Shown: piece after piece, positions 21,549 through 32,692 of the stretch
Layout: every line of letters starts with the position of its first letter
Numbering within the stretch: position 1 is the stretch's first letter
Assembly: GCF_000006945.2 (NCBI RefSeq)
Contig: NC_003197.2
Coordinates: 248,001 to 312,000 of the forward strand
Length of the DNA: 64,000 bases
Source: Salmonella enterica subsp. enterica serovar Typhimurium str. LT2
GTDB taxonomy: Bacteria > Pseudomonadota > Gammaproteobacteria > Enterobacterales > Enterobacteriaceae
Reading direction: 5' to 3'
Translations under genes and position numbers: made by a program
The notes under the pieces: generated by a model
What the model saw: only the letters and a program-made list of their open reading frames with translations
The model's database searches: none
Told to the model about the DNA's origin: nothing

Positions 21549-24500
21549 ATGTCTGAACCACGTTTCGTTCACCTGCGGGTGCACAGCGACTACTCTATGA
21601 TCGATGGGCTGGCGAAGACCGGGCCGCTGGTGAAAAAGGCGGCCTCATTAGGTATGCCTGCGCTGGCGATCACCGATTTTACCAACCTCTGCGGTCTGGT
21701 GAAGTTCTACGGAGCGGGTCATGGCGCGGGCATTAAACCCATCGTCGGGGCGGACTTTAACGTTCACAACGAACTGCTGGGAGATGAGCTGACTCATCTG
21801 ACGGTACTGGCGGCGAATAATACGGGATACCAGAACTTGACGTTGCTGATCTCGAAAGCGTATCAGCGCGGCTACGGCGCGGCAGGCCCGATTATCGAGC
21901 GCGACTGGCTGGTAGAGCTTAAAGAAGGTTTGATCCTGCTTTCCGGCGGGCGCATGGGCGACGTAGGCCGCTGTCTGCTACGCGGCAACCAGGCGCTGGT
22001 GGAGGAGTGCGTTGCTTTCTATGAAGCGCATTTTCCCGATCGCTACTTCCTGGAACTGATCCGTACCGGCAGACAGGATGAAGAGACCTATCTCCATGCT
22101 GCGGTTGAGCTGGCTGAGGCACGTGGTTTGCCGGTTGTCGCGACAAACGATGTCCGTTTTCTTGAAAGCGATGATTTTGACGCCCATGAGATTCGTGTCG
22201 CGATCCACGACGGTTTCACGCTCGACGATCCTAAACGTCCACGCAATTATTCACCGCAGCAGTATATGCGCAGTGAAGAAGAAATGTGCGAGCTGTTCTC
22301 CGATATTCCGGAGGCGCTGGAAAATACGGTGGAGATTGCCAAACGCTGCAACGTAACGGTGCGTCTGGGTGAATATTTCTTGCCGCAGTTCCCGACCGGC
22401 GATATGACCACCGAAGATTATCTGGTCAAAAAAGCGAAAGAGGGGCTGGAAGAGCGTCTGGCTTTCCTGTTTCCGGACGAAGAAGAGCGCAAAAAGCGTC
22501 GCCCGGAATATGACGAGCGTCTGGATATTGAACTACAGGTTATCAACCAGATGGGGTTCCCTGGCTACTTCCTCATCGTGATGGAGTTTATCCAGTGGTC
22601 AAAAGATAACGGCGTGCCGGTAGGGCCGGGACGTGGTTCCGGGGCTGGTTCGCTGGTGGCCTACGCGCTGAAAATTACCGACCTTGATCCGCTGGAATTT
22701 GACCTGCTGTTCGAACGTTTCCTGAACCCGGAACGTGTCTCGATGCCTGACTTCGACGTTGACTTCTGTATGGAGAAACGCGACCAGGTGATTGAACACG
22801 TCGCAGATATGTACGGGCGTGATGCGGTATCGCAAATTATCACCTTCGGTACGATGGCGGCGAAAGCCGTTATCCGCGATGTGGGCCGCGTGCTGGGGCA
22901 TCCGTACGGTTTTGTCGATCGTATCTCGAAGCTGGTGCCGCCCGATCCGGGCATGACGCTGGCAAAAGCCTTTGAAGCGGAACCGCAACTGCCGGAAATT
23001 TACGAGGCGGATGAAGAGGTCAGAGCGCTGATCGATATGGCGCGTAAGCTCGAAGGCGTCACGCGTAACGCCGGTAAGCACGCTGGCGGCGTGGTCATCG
23101 CGCCGACCAAAATTACCGACTTTGCGCCGCTGTACTGCGATGAAGAGGGCAAGCATCCGGTTACCCAGTTTGATAAAAGCGACGTGGAATATGCCGGGCT
23201 GGTGAAGTTCGACTTCCTCGGTTTGCGTACGCTGACTATCATCAACTGGGCGCTGGAGATGATCAACAAGCGGCGGGCGAAGAATGGCGAGCCACCGCTG
23301 GATATCGCTGCCATTCCGCTGGACGATAAAAAAAGCTTCGACATGCTGCAGCGCTCGGAAACCACGGCGGTCTTCCAGCTTGAATCGCGCGGCATGAAAG
23401 ATCTGATCAAACGTCTGCAGCCGGACTGCTTTGAAGATATGATCGCGCTGGTGGCCCTGTTCCGTCCCGGCCCGTTGCAGTCAGGGATGGTAGATAACTT
23501 CATCGACCGTAAGCACGGTCGTGAAGAACTCTCTTACCCGGACGTTCAGTGGCAGCATGAAAGCCTGAAGCCGGTACTGGAGCCGACCTACGGCATCATT
23601 CTGTATCAGGAACAGGTGATGCAGATTGCCCAGGTACTTTCCGGGTATACTCTCGGCGGCGCGGATATGCTGCGTCGTGCGATGGGTAAGAAAAAGCCGG
23701 AGGAGATGGCCAAACAGCGTTCCGTTTTTGAAGAAGGCGCGAAAAAGAACGGTATCGACGGCGAACTGGCGATGAAAATCTTTGACCTGGTGGAGAAATT
23801 CGCCGGTTACGGGTTTAACAAATCGCACTCCGCCGCTTATGCGCTGGTTTCTTACCAGACGCTATGGCTAAAGGCGCACTATCCGGCAGAGTTTATGGCG
23901 GCGGTGATGACTGCCGATATGGACAACACCGAGAAGGTCGTCGGCCTGGTGGACGAGTGCTGGCGGATGGGACTGAAAATTCTGCCGCCGGATATTAACT
24001 CCGGGTTGTACCATTTCCACGTTAATGATGAGGGCGAGATCGTCTACGGTATTGGCGCGATCAAAGGCGTCGGCGAAGGTCCGATCGAAGCGATCATCGA
24101 CGCGCGTAATCAGGGCGGCTATTTCCGCGAGCTGTTTGATCTGTGCGCGCGGACCGACACCAAAAAGCTCAACCGCCGGGTGCTGGAAAAGCTGATCATG
24201 TCCGGGGCGTTCGACCGCCTGGGGCCGCACCGCGCCGCGCTGATGAACTCATTGGGCGATGCGCTGAAAGCCGCCGACCAGCACGCCAAAGCGGAAGCTA
24301 TCGGTCAGACGGATATGTTCGGCGTGCTGGCGGAAGAGCCGGAGCAAATCGAACAATCCTATGCCAGCTGCCAGCCGTGGCCGGAGCAGGTGGTGTTAGA
24401 TGGGGAACGTGAAACGTTGGGGCTGTACCTGACGGGCCACCCTATCAATCAGTATTTAAAAGAAATTGAGCGCTATGTCGGCGGGGTAAGGCTCAAAGAC

Positions 24501-25031
24501 ATGCATCCGACAGAACGTGGTAAAGTCACCACGGCTGCGGGGCTCGTGATTGCCGCAAGGGTTATGGTCACCAAGCGCGGCAATCGTATCGGCATCTGTA
24601 CGCTGGATGACCGTTCCGGGCGTCTGGAAGTGATGTTATTTACCGACGCGCTGGATAAATACCAGCAGTTGCTGGAAAAAGACCGCATACTTATCGTCAG
24701 CGGACAGGTCAGCTTTGATGACTTCAGCGGGGGGCTTAAAATGACCGCCCGCGAAGTGATGGATATTGACGAAGCTCGCGAAAAATACGCTCGCGGGCTT
24801 GCTATCTCGCTGACGGACAGGCAAATTGATGACCAGCTTTTAAACCGACTCCGTCAGTCTCTGGAACCCCACCGCTCGGGGACCATTCCAGTACATCTCT
24901 ACTATCAGAGGGCGGATGCGCGTGCGCGGCTGCGTTTTGGCGCAACGTGGCGTGTCTCTCCGAGCGATCGTTTACTTAACGATCTGCGTGGCCTCATTGG
25001 TTCGGAGCAGGTGGAACTGGAGTTTGACTAA
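21549..25031 (+). CDS. dnaE: DNA polymerase III alpha subunit
   Basis: DnaE is the catalytic subunit of the replicative polymerase; with DnaQ (also in this window) and HolE it forms the core. The 1160-residue protein has an N-terminal PHP domain ([11 protein letters not shown]), the C-family polymerase active site Asp residues in [12 protein letters not shown] (about 400-410), tandem helix-hairpin-helix, the beta-clamp-binding internal peptide QTDMFG near residue 920, and an OB fold. It lies 23 bases after rnhB and 12 before accA. Confidence 0.99.
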
Positions 25032-25043
25032 TACAGGAATACT

Positions 25044-26003
25044 ATGAGTCTGAATTTCCTTGATTTTGAACAGCCGATAGCAGAGCTGGAAGCGAAAATC
25101 GATTCTCTGACTGCGGTAAGCCGCCAGGATGAGAAACTGGATATTAATATCGATGAAGAAGTCCATCGCCTGCGCGAAAAAAGCGTAGAACTGACGCGCA
25201 AAATCTTCGCCGATCTCGGCGCATGGCAGGTAGCCCAACTGGCGCGCCATCCGCAGCGTCCGTACACCCTGGATTATGTCCGTCTGGCGTTTGATGAGTT
25301 TGATGAGCTGGCGGGCGATCGCGCCTATGCTGATGACAAAGCCATCGTCGGCGGTATCGCGCGTCTGGAAGGGCGACCGGTGATGATCATTGGTCATCAG
25401 AAAGGTCGTGAAACCAAAGAAAAAATTCGTCGTAACTTTGGCATGCCAGCGCCGGAAGGCTACCGCAAAGCGCTGCGCCTGATGGAAATGGCTGAACGCT
25501 TCAACATGCCGATTATCACCTTCATCGACACCCCGGGTGCATACCCTGGCGTGGGCGCGGAAGAGCGTGGTCAGTCTGAAGCCATCGCCCGCAACCTGCG
25601 TGAGATGTCTCGTCTGAACGTACCGGTCATCTGCACCGTGATTGGCGAAGGCGGCTCCGGCGGCGCATTGGCGATTGGCGTGGGTGATAAAGTGAATATG
25701 CTGCAATACAGCACCTATTCCGTTATCTCCCCGGAAGGTTGCGCCTCTATTTTGTGGAAGAGCGCCGACAAAGCACCATTGGCTGCTGAAGCGATGGGCA
25801 TCATCGCGCCGCGTCTGAAAGAGCTGAAGCTAATCGATTCCATCATTCCGGAGCCGCTGGGCGGCGCGCACCGTAATCCGGAAGCGATGGCGGCATCGCT
25901 AAAAGCGCAGCTGCTGGAAGATTTAGCCGATCTCGATGTGTTAAGCACCGATGATTTAAAAAACCGTCGTTACCAGCGTTTGATGAGCTACGGTTACGCC
26001 TAA
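25044..26003 (+). CDS. accA: Acetyl-CoA carboxylase carboxyltransferase subunit alpha
   Basis: AccA pairs with AccD to transfer carboxyl from carboxybiotin to acetyl-CoA, the first step of fatty acid synthesis. The 319-residue protein begins [18 protein letters not shown]. It carries the crotonase-like carboxyltransferase core with oxyanion segments [17 protein letters not shown] and [12 protein letters not shown]. It closes the long envelope/replication cluster, followed by a strong terminator. Confidence 0.99.
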
Positions 26004-26024
26004 TCATTTACCTCATTTTTCCCC

Positions 26025-26055
26025 AAGAGGCCGGATAATCCGGCCTCTTTTTTTT
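26025..26055 (+). terminator. accA terminator
   Basis: AAGAGGCCGGA-TAA-TCCGGCCTCTT is followed by an uninterrupted T-run. Confidence 0.95.
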
Positions 26056-26183
26056 GGTCGAGGAAAAATGAGACGCCGATGAGTTGATGTGATTAAACGC
26101 AACGGCATGTTCTCCCTGACACTGTATCAACTGCCAGGCGTGTGGCCAGGGCAGGCAGTGAACTACCCTTCAAGGAGAAAATT

Positions 26184-27947
26184 ATGGGATTGCAAAAAAC
26201 ACTGGCGCTCAGCGCCGTAGCGGCAGGGATCATGTTGAGCTTATCCGGTGCGCAGGCCGCGCCGCTGCTTAGCAGTAGTGAGCCAATGACCATTAACGCC
26301 AGCGATCTGGCGGCGAAAGAGAAAGCGCTAACGGATTTTCCGTTAATGGAGGCCGTGAAATCCTCTATTCAGACGTTGGATAACAGCGCGGTCGAACAAA
26401 TCGAACCGGGGCGCGCCGCTAACCCGGCAAACGTAAAACGCGTTGAAAGTATTCTGAAAGAGGCCGACTGGGATTATCTGTTCCCGATGCGCGCGCCGGA
26501 ATATACTTACTCTAACTTCCTGAAAGCGATAGGTAAATTCCCGGCGGTTTGTGGTACCTACACCGATGGACGCGATAGCGACGCTATCTGCCGTAAAACC
26601 CTGGCTACTATGTTTGCGCATTTTGCCCAGGAGACGGGCGGTCACGAAAGCTGGCGTGACATTCCGGAATGGCGTCAGGCGCTGGTCTATCTGCGCGAAG
26701 TCGGCTGGACAGAAGGGCAGAAAGGCGGCTACAACGGCGAATGTAACCCGGATGTATGGCAGGGCCAGACCTGGCCGTGCGGTAAAGATAAGGACGGCGA
26801 TTTCCTCAGCTATTTTGGCCGCGGGGCAAAACAGCTTTCTTATAACTACAACTATGGGCCTTTCTCTGACGCGATGTATGGCGACGTTCGCCCTCTGCTG
26901 GATAAACCCGAGCTGGTGGCGGATACCTGGATGAACCTGGCGAGCGCCGTCTTCTTCTTTGTGTATCCGCAGCCGCCGAAGCCGTCTATGCTACATGTGA
27001 TTGACGGTACCTGGCAGCCAAACGATCGCGATAAAGCAAACGGCCTGGTATCAGGTTTCGGCGTCACTATTCAGATCATCAATGGCGGCGTGGAGTGCGG
27101 CGGCGCAGATGAGAATGCGCAGTCGCTTAACCGCATCGCCTACTACAAAGAGTTTGCCAACTACCTGAAAGTGCCGGTGCCGGCGGACGAAGTGTTGGGC
27201 TGTAAAAAGATGAAGCAGTTCGATGAAGGCGGCGCTGGCGCGTTACCGATCTATTGGGAACAAGACTGGGGCTGGAGCGCCGATACTGCGGACGGTAAAA
27301 CCTATTCCTGCCAGTTAGTGGGATATCAGACGCCGTATACCGCCTTTAAAGAGGGCGACTACACGAAATGTGTACAGCATTATTTCAACGTTAATGTCGT
27401 CGATGATAACGGAACCACTGAACCGGATGTCACGCCAACTCCGGCGCCAGTGACGGATGAAAACGTGGCGCCAGTCGCGCGCATTGCCGGACCGGTCGGG
27501 GCGGTGGAAGCCGGTAGCCCGGTTTCACTCAGCGCGGAAGGATCGACCGACGCGAATGGCGACAAGCTCACCTATACCTGGATGTCGCAGGATGGCAAAA
27601 CGCTGAGCGGCCAGGATAAAGCCGTTGTGATTTTCAACGCGCCGGATGTCACTCAGAACACCCAGTATGTGGTGAATCTGACCGTTAGCGACGGTACGCT
27701 CTCCAGTACAGCGGTTTATACGCTGAATGTGAAAGCGAAGGCCGCCGCTGCGGATGACGAAGATAAGACCACCAGCTACCCTGCCTGGAGCAGCAGCCAG
27801 AAATGGAATCCGGGCGACATCGTCAACAGTAATGGCGCATTGTACCAGTGCAAACCGTTCCCGGAAGGCTCATGGTGTAATGTTGCGCCTGCCTACTATG
27901 AGCCCGGCGTAGGGATTGCCTGGGCCGATGCATGGAACGCATTGTAA
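26184..27947 (+). CDS. Secreted GH19 chitinase-like glycoside hydrolase with PKD and chitin-binding domains
   Basis: The 587-residue precursor starts MGLQKTLALSAVAAGIMLSL behind AAGGAG; a signal peptide ends near AQA/APLL. Residues about 70-420 form a glycoside hydrolase 19 domain, with the likely catalytic Glu in AHFAQETGGHESW and the conserved YFGRGAKQLSYNYNYGPFS. A short Thr/Pro linker leads to a PKD/Ig-like domain (about 445-525) and a C-terminal CBM5/12-type aromatic module (YPAWSSSQKWNPGDIV). GH19 enzymes cleave chitin and sometimes peptidoglycan; the substrate here is inferred. It sits alone between accA and ldcC, which are adjacent in E. coli K-12. Confidence 0.88.
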   Translation: MGLQKTLALSAVAAGIMLSLSGAQAAPLLSSSEPMTINASDLAAKEKALTDFPLMEAVKSSIQTLDNSAVEQIEPGRAANPANVKRVESILKEADWDYLFPMRAPEYTYSNFLKAIGKFPAVCGTYTDGRDSDAICRKTLATMFAHFAQETGGHESWRDIPEWRQALVYLREVGWTEGQKGGYNGECNPDVWQGQTWPCGKDKDGDFLSYFGRGAKQLSYNYNYGPFSDAMYGDVRPLLDKPELVADTWMNLASAVFFFVYPQPPKPSMLHVIDGTWQPNDRDKANGLVSGFGVTIQIINGGVECGGADENAQSLNRIAYYKEFANYLKVPVPADEVLGCKKMKQFDEGGAGALPIYWEQDWGWSADTADGKTYSCQLVGYQTPYTAFKEGDYTKCVQHYFNVNVVDDNGTTEPDVTPTPAPVTDENVAPVARIAGPVGAVEAGSPVSLSAEGSTDANGDKLTYTWMSQDGKTLSGQDKAVVIFNAPDVTQNTQYVVNLTVSDGTLSSTAVYTLNVKAKAAAADDEDKTTSYPAWSSSQKWNPGDIVNSNGALYQCKPFPEGSWCNVAPAYYEPGVGIAWADAWNAL

Positions 27948-27954
27948 TAAGATA

Positions 27955-27987
27955 AATCCTGTCGGTGCTTTGCATCGGCAGGATTGT
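27955..27987 (+). terminator. Hairpin after chitinase-like gene
   Basis: AATCCTG...CAGGATT with an inner GTGC/GCAT pairing follows the stop codon by 8 bases. The T-tract is weak, so termination may be partial. Confidence 0.55.
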
Positions 27988-28022
27988 TACTATGCTTATC
28001 TCAGGTTTTTTCAGGAGAAAGC

Positions 28023-30164
28023 ATGAACATCATCGCCATTATGGGGCCGCACGGGGTTTATTATAAAGATGAACCCATCAAGGAGCTTGAGCGTGCATTA
28101 CAATCCCTGGGATTTCAAATTATCTGGCCGCAAAATAGCGTTGACTTGTTGAAGTTTATTGAACATAACCCGCGCATCTGCGGCGTTATTTTTGACTGGG
28201 ATGAATACAGTCTCGACCTTTGTAGCGAAATCAACCAGCTAAATGAATACCTTCCTCTCTACGCCTTTATCAATACCAACTCCACGCTGGACGTTAGCGT
28301 TCACGATATGCGCATGGCGCTGTGGTTTTTTGAGTATGCATTGGGGCTGGCTGAAGATATCGCGACGCGCATTCATCAATATACAAACGAATATCTCGAT
28401 AATATTACGCCGCCGTTTACCAAAGCGCTTTTTACCTACGCCAAAGAAGGAAAATATACCTTTTGTACGCCGGGTCATATGGCGGGAACGGCGTATCAGA
28501 AAAGCCCGCCAGGCTGCCTGTTTTATGACTTTTTTGGCGGCAATACCTTAAAAGCTGATGTGTCGATTTCGGTGACTGAACTGGGATCGCTGCTGGATCA
28601 CACCGGGCCGCATCTGGAAGCGGAAGAGTATATCGCCCGTACTTTTGGCGCCGAGCAGAGCTATATGGTGACGAACGGTACGTCGACCTCGAATAAAATT
28701 GTCGGTATGTATGCCGCGCCTGCGGGAAGTACGCTACTTATTGATCGTAATTGTCATAAATCGCTGGCGCATTTGCTGATGATGAGCGATGTGGTGCCTC
28801 TCTGGTTGAAGCCGACGCGCAATGCGCTCGGCATTCTCGGCGGTATTCCCCGAAGGGAATTTACCCGTGCAAGCATCGAAAGCAAGATAGAGGAGACCCC
28901 TCAGGCGCAATGGCCGGTGCATGCGGTTATCACCAATTCGACTTACGATGGTCTGCTGTATAACACTAACTGGATCAAGCAAATGCTGGACGTTCCCTCG
29001 ATCCATTTTGATTCCGCCTGGGTACCCTATACCCATTTCCATCCGATCTACCAGGGGAAAAGCGGGATGAGCGGCGATCGGGTGCCCGGAAAAGTGATTT
29101 TCGAAACGCAATCCACCCATAAAATGCTGGCGGCTTTTTCGCAGGCGTCGCTTATTCATATCAAAGGGGAATATGACGAAGAGACGTTTAACGAAGCGTT
29201 TATGATGCACACTTCCACATCGCCGAGCTATCCCATTGTCGCCTCTATCGAGACCGCAGCGGCGATGCTGCGCGGCAATCCAGGGAAAAGATTGATTAAT
29301 CGTTCGGTGGAACGGGCGCTCCATTTTCGTAAAGAGGTACAGCGGCTACGTGAAGAGTCCGATAGCTGGTTCTTTGATATCTGGCAGCCGGAAGAGGTTG
29401 ATGAGGCCGAATGCTGGCCGGTCACGCCGGGAGAAACCTGGCATGGCTTCACCGATGCCGATGACGATCATATGTTCCTCGATCCGGTTAAGGTGACAAT
29501 CCTGACGCCGGGGATGGATGAACAGGGCAACATGAGCGAAGAGGGGATACCCGCCGCGCTGGTGGCGAAGTTCCTTGATGAGCGAGGCGTGGTGGTGGAA
29601 AAAACCGGGCCGTATAATCTGCTGTTTTTGTTCAGCATAGGGATTGATAAGACCCGTGCGATGGGGCTGCTGCGCGGACTGACGGAATTTAAACGCGCCT
29701 ACGATCTTAACCTGCGCGTCAAAAATATGTTGCCGGATCTGTATGCGGAAGATCCGGATTTTTATCGCAATATGCGCATTCAGGATCTGGCGCAGGGGAT
29801 CCATAAACTGATCCGCCAGCACGATCTTCCGGGGCTGATGCTGCGGGCGTTCGAGGTTTTACCGGAGATGATCATGACCCCGCACCAGGCCTGGCAGCGT
29901 CAGATCAAAGGTGAGGTGGAAACCGTGGCGCTCGATCAACTGCCAGGGCGCGTTTCCGCGAATATGATCCTGCCTTATCCGCCAGGCGTTCCGCTGTTGA
30001 TGCCCGGCGAGAGGATCACGCAACAGAGTCGGGCCGTGCTCGATTTTCTGCTGATGCTCTGCTCGATTGGCCAGCATTATCCCGGTTTTGAAACGGATAT
30101 TCACGGCGCGAAACGGAATGAAGACGGGGTGTACCAGGTACGAGTCTTAAAACACGCCTGCTAG
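28023..30164 (+). CDS. ldcC: Constitutive lysine decarboxylase
   Basis: LdcC decarboxylates lysine to cadaverine using pyridoxal phosphate. The 713-residue protein starts MNIIAIMGPHGVYYKD, preceded by AGGAG; an in-frame start 13 codons earlier lacks a ribosome site. It has the N-terminal wing domain, a fold-type I PLP core with the Schiff-base Lys in STHKMLAAFSQ, and a C-terminal domain. It resembles the constitutive enzyme rather than acid-inducible CadA, mainly by genomic position next to yaeR and tilS. Confidence 0.95.
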   Translation: MNIIAIMGPHGVYYKDEPIKELERALQSLGFQIIWPQNSVDLLKFIEHNPRICGVIFDWDEYSLDLCSEINQLNEYLPLYAFINTNSTLDVSVHDMRMALWFFEYALGLAEDIATRIHQYTNEYLDNITPPFTKALFTYAKEGKYTFCTPGHMAGTAYQKSPPGCLFYDFFGGNTLKADVSISVTELGSLLDHTGPHLEAEEYIARTFGAEQSYMVTNGTSTSNKIVGMYAAPAGSTLLIDRNCHKSLAHLLMMSDVVPLWLKPTRNALGILGGIPRREFTRASIESKIEETPQAQWPVHAVITNSTYDGLLYNTNWIKQMLDVPSIHFDSAWVPYTHFHPIYQGKSGMSGDRVPGKVIFETQSTHKMLAAFSQASLIHIKGEYDEETFNEAFMMHTSTSPSYPIVASIETAAAMLRGNPGKRLINRSVERALHFRKEVQRLREESDSWFFDIWQPEEVDEAECWPVTPGETWHGFTDADDDHMFLDPVKVTILTPGMDEQGNMSEEGIPAALVAKFLDERGVVVEKTGPYNLLFLFSIGIDKTRAMGLLRGLTEFKRAYDLNLRVKNMLPDLYAEDPDFYRNMRIQDLAQGIHKLIRQHDLPGLMLRAFEVLPEMIMTPHQAWQRQIKGEVETVALDQLPGRVSANMILPYPPGVPLLMPGERITQQSRAVLDFLLMLCSIGQHYPGFETDIHGAKRNEDGVYQVRVLKHAC

Positions 30165-30219
30165 CTTGCCTGACGGGAATGTGACGAGTAACGTACTGAT
30201 AATCAATAAAGGAGACGCT

Positions 30220-30609
30220 ATGCTGGGATTAAAACAGGTTCATCACATCGCGATCATTGCGACAGACTATGCGGTGAGCAAGGCGTTTTATTGCGATATT
30301 CTGGGGTTCGATCTGCTAAGCGAAGTCTGGCGGGAAGAGCGTGACTCGTGGAAGGGCGATTTGGCGCTAAACGGGCAGTATGTGATTGAGCTTTTCTCTT
30401 TTCCCTTCCCTCCGGCGCGTCCAAGCCGACCTGAAGCCTGCGGCCTGCGCCATCTGGCTTTCAGCGTGGAAAATGTGGAAAACGCCGTTGCGCATCTGGA
30501 AAAGCATCAGGTTAAGTGCGAACCGATACGCATCGATCCGTATACCGGGAAGCGCTTTACTTTTTTCAACGATCCGGACGGTTTACCGCTTGAGCTGTAT
30601 GAGCAGTAA
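30220..30609 (+). CDS. yaeR: VOC-family (glyoxalase-like) metalloprotein YaeR
   Basis: The 129-residue protein MLGLKQVHHIAIIATDYAV is a single vicinal-oxygen-chelate domain. Putative metal ligands are His in HHIAI, His in LRHLAFSV and Glu in LPLELYEQ. Its substrate is unknown. AAAGGAG precedes the ATG at 30220; a longer frame to 30166 has no support. It lies between ldcC and tilS as in E. coli. Confidence 0.92.
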   Translation: MLGLKQVHHIAIIATDYAVSKAFYCDILGFDLLSEVWREERDSWKGDLALNGQYVIELFSFPFPPARPSRPEACGLRHLAFSVENVENAVAHLEKHQVKCEPIRIDPYTGKRFTFFNDPDGLPLELYEQ

Positions 30610-30671
30610 GGCTTGTCATTAAGACGCTCGCCAGGTAACGTTGCCGGGCTAAGTCACTATAAGCATGGATC

Positions 30672-31964
30672 ATGACCACTCTCACGTTGAATACCTCGTT
30701 ACTCTCTTCTCGCCGTATTCTGGCTGCCTTTAGCGGCGGCCTGGATTCTACGGTGCTGTTGCATCAACTGGTGTTGTGGCGAGAACGCCATCCTGACGTC
30801 ACGCTGCGTGCTATCCATATTCATCACGGTTTAAGCCCTCATGCTGATAGCTGGGTGCGGCATTGCGAAACCGTATGCGAACGCTGGCAGGTTCCGCTGG
30901 TAGTGGAGCGGGTGACGCTGGCGGATAATGGCCTGGGTATCGAGGCCCATGCGCGTGAAGCGCGCTACCGGGCGTTCGCACAGACGCTATTGCCTGGCGA
31001 AGTGCTGGCAACCGCGCAGCACCTTGACGATCAGTGTGAAACGTTTCTGCTGGCGTTAAAGCGCGGCAGCGGTCCGGCCGGACTTTCCGCGATGGGAGAA
31101 CGCTCGCCTTTTGCCGGAACTCTGCTTCTTCGCCCGCTGTTGAGAGAAACGCGGAAGACGCTGGAACAGTGGGCTGTGCGTCATGGCTTATGCTGGATTG
31201 AAGATGAAAGCAATCAGGATGACGCCTACGATCGCAATTTTTTACGCCTGCGCGCGCTTCCGCTCTTACAGCAGCGCTGGCCGCATTTTCCTGCGGCGGT
31301 AGCCCGTAGTGCGACGCTCTGCGCCGAGCAAGAAAGGCTGCTGGACGAGCTTCTGGCCAGCGATCTTACTGACTGTATCACGGCGGAGGGAACATTGCGG
31401 CTCTCTCCATTAATGTCGATGAGCGATGTACGGCGGGCGGCGATTTTGCGTCGCTGGCTGGCGATGCGTAATGCGCCGATGCCCTCTCGCGACGCGCTGG
31501 AACGTATCTGGCAGGAGGTGGCGCTGGCGCGCGACGATGCCTCTCCCTGTTTACGCTTTGGCGATCACGAGATTCGCCGTTACCAGTCGCAACTGTGGTG
31601 GATTAAATCCGTGGCCGGACAACACGAAACGACGGTCGCCTGGCCCGTCTGGCAAACACCGCTGGCGCTGCCTGCCGGCTTAGGGACGGTACAGCTCGTT
31701 CCTGGTGGCGAACTGCGCCGACCGCGAGAGGAAGAATCCGTCAGCATTCGTTTTAAAGCGCCAGGCGTGTTACATATTGTCGGGCGTAACGGTGGACGTA
31801 AATTAAAGAAAATCTGGCAGGAGCAGGGGATCCCGCCCTGGCGACGAGATACCACGCCGCTGTTGTTTTACGGCGAAACGCTGATTGCGGCTGCGGGTGT
31901 TTTTGTGACGCGTGAGGGAGCAGCAGAAGATAAAGAAGGGGTGAGTCTGGTTTGGCATGCCTGA
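30672..31964 (+). CDS. tilS: tRNA(Ile)-lysidine synthase
   Basis: TilS converts C34 of tRNA-Ile(CAU) to lysidine so that it reads AUA; it is essential. The 430-residue product has the PP-loop SGGLDST at 21-27, HIHHGLSPHADSW, and the C-terminal TilS domains (NGGRKLKKIWQEQGIPPW). It lies at the same position as in E. coli. Its stop codon is part of a REP repeat. Confidence 0.97.
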   Translation: MTTLTLNTSLLSSRRILAAFSGGLDSTVLLHQLVLWRERHPDVTLRAIHIHHGLSPHADSWVRHCETVCERWQVPLVVERVTLADNGLGIEAHAREARYRAFAQTLLPGEVLATAQHLDDQCETFLLALKRGSGPAGLSAMGERSPFAGTLLLRPLLRETRKTLEQWAVRHGLCWIEDESNQDDAYDRNFLRLRALPLLQQRWPHFPAAVARSATLCAEQERLLDELLASDLTDCITAEGTLRLSPLMSMSDVRRAAILRRWLAMRNAPMPSRDALERIWQEVALARDDASPCLRFGDHEIRRYQSQLWWIKSVAGQHETTVAWPVWQTPLALPAGLGTVQLVPGGELRRPREEESVSIRFKAPGVLHIVGRNGGRKLKKIWQEQGIPPWRRDTTPLLFYGETLIAAAGVFVTREGAAEDKEGVSLVWHA

Positions 31965-32040
31965 TGGCGCTGCGCTTATCAGGCCTACGTATCGCATGGA
32001 ACGTAGGCCGGATAAGGTGCTTGCACCACCATCCGGCAAC
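31959..32040. repeat. Paired REP units (BIME) between tilS and rof
   Basis: Two inverted units, GCCTGATGGCGCTGCGCTTA with TCAGGCC and TAGGCCGGATAAGGTGCTTG with CACCACCATCCGGC, lie between the convergent genes. The first overlaps the tilS stop codon. Confidence 0.85.
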
Positions 32041-32047
32041 AAAATAC

Positions 32048-32308
32048 TCAGGATTCGCTAACTACCACGGTACCAATTTCCGGGTGGCTGAAACTGGCGA
32101 TTTTATCGAGACGAAGTTCACAAGACTCGCCGGAAACTTCGGCAAGCAGATATTCTACGTTTTTACGTAAGATCAAATCGTTCGCTTTTGCCTGCAAAAC
32201 CTCGCCATCTTTTAACGTTAGCGTCAGTATTAAATGATGCATGCAGGCAAGCTCAAGACTATCGTAGTCATCGCAATTAATGGGTTGATACGTTTCATTC
32301 ATTGACAT
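32048..32308 (-). CDS. rof: Rho-binding antiterminator Rof
   Basis: Rof (YaeO) is a small protein that inhibits Rho-dependent termination by binding the Rho primary RNA site. The 86-residue form [17 protein letters not shown] is chosen because GGTGAG lies five bases before its ATG; starting two codons later (32302) would give the 84-residue form annotated in E. coli. The start overlaps the end of yaeP, so the two are translationally coupled. Confidence 0.93.
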
Positions 32309-32495
32309 AATCGCTCACCAGTAAGTTCGCGGCAGCATAAGCTGCCTTTTCCCTGACCGACTCTGAAAGGGCGCTATCTGCCGCCACTTCATTAAGCACT
32401 TTCAATACACAACCCAGCGCATCCGGGACATACCCTAAGTCTCCGCTGGCGATTTCCGCATACCGCTTGCGTACTAACTCACAATATTTTTCCAC
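32295..32495 (-). CDS. yaeP: UPF0253 family protein YaeP
   Basis: A 66-residue acidic helical protein (read [19 protein letters not shown]) of unknown function, closely matching E. coli YaeP. It starts at GTG (32495) behind GGAGGG; an upstream ATG at 32513 is in frame but has no ribosome site. It overlaps rof by 14 bases. Confidence 0.92.
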
Positions 32496-32692
32496 ATGCC
32501 CTCCTGTCAGCATTCTGACTTAACCGTGGATGCAAGTCTAAGCCTACGAAGTTAAATCTTGTTTAGCAAGGTGACTATACCATACTCATTTGCGCAATAT
32601 CAGCGCCTGACGCGAGTGGGTAAAAGATTCGTTAACAGCCTTTTAGCGCGGTTTTCGCTACAATGGGCGCCTGATTCGAAAGGAGTTTTCTC

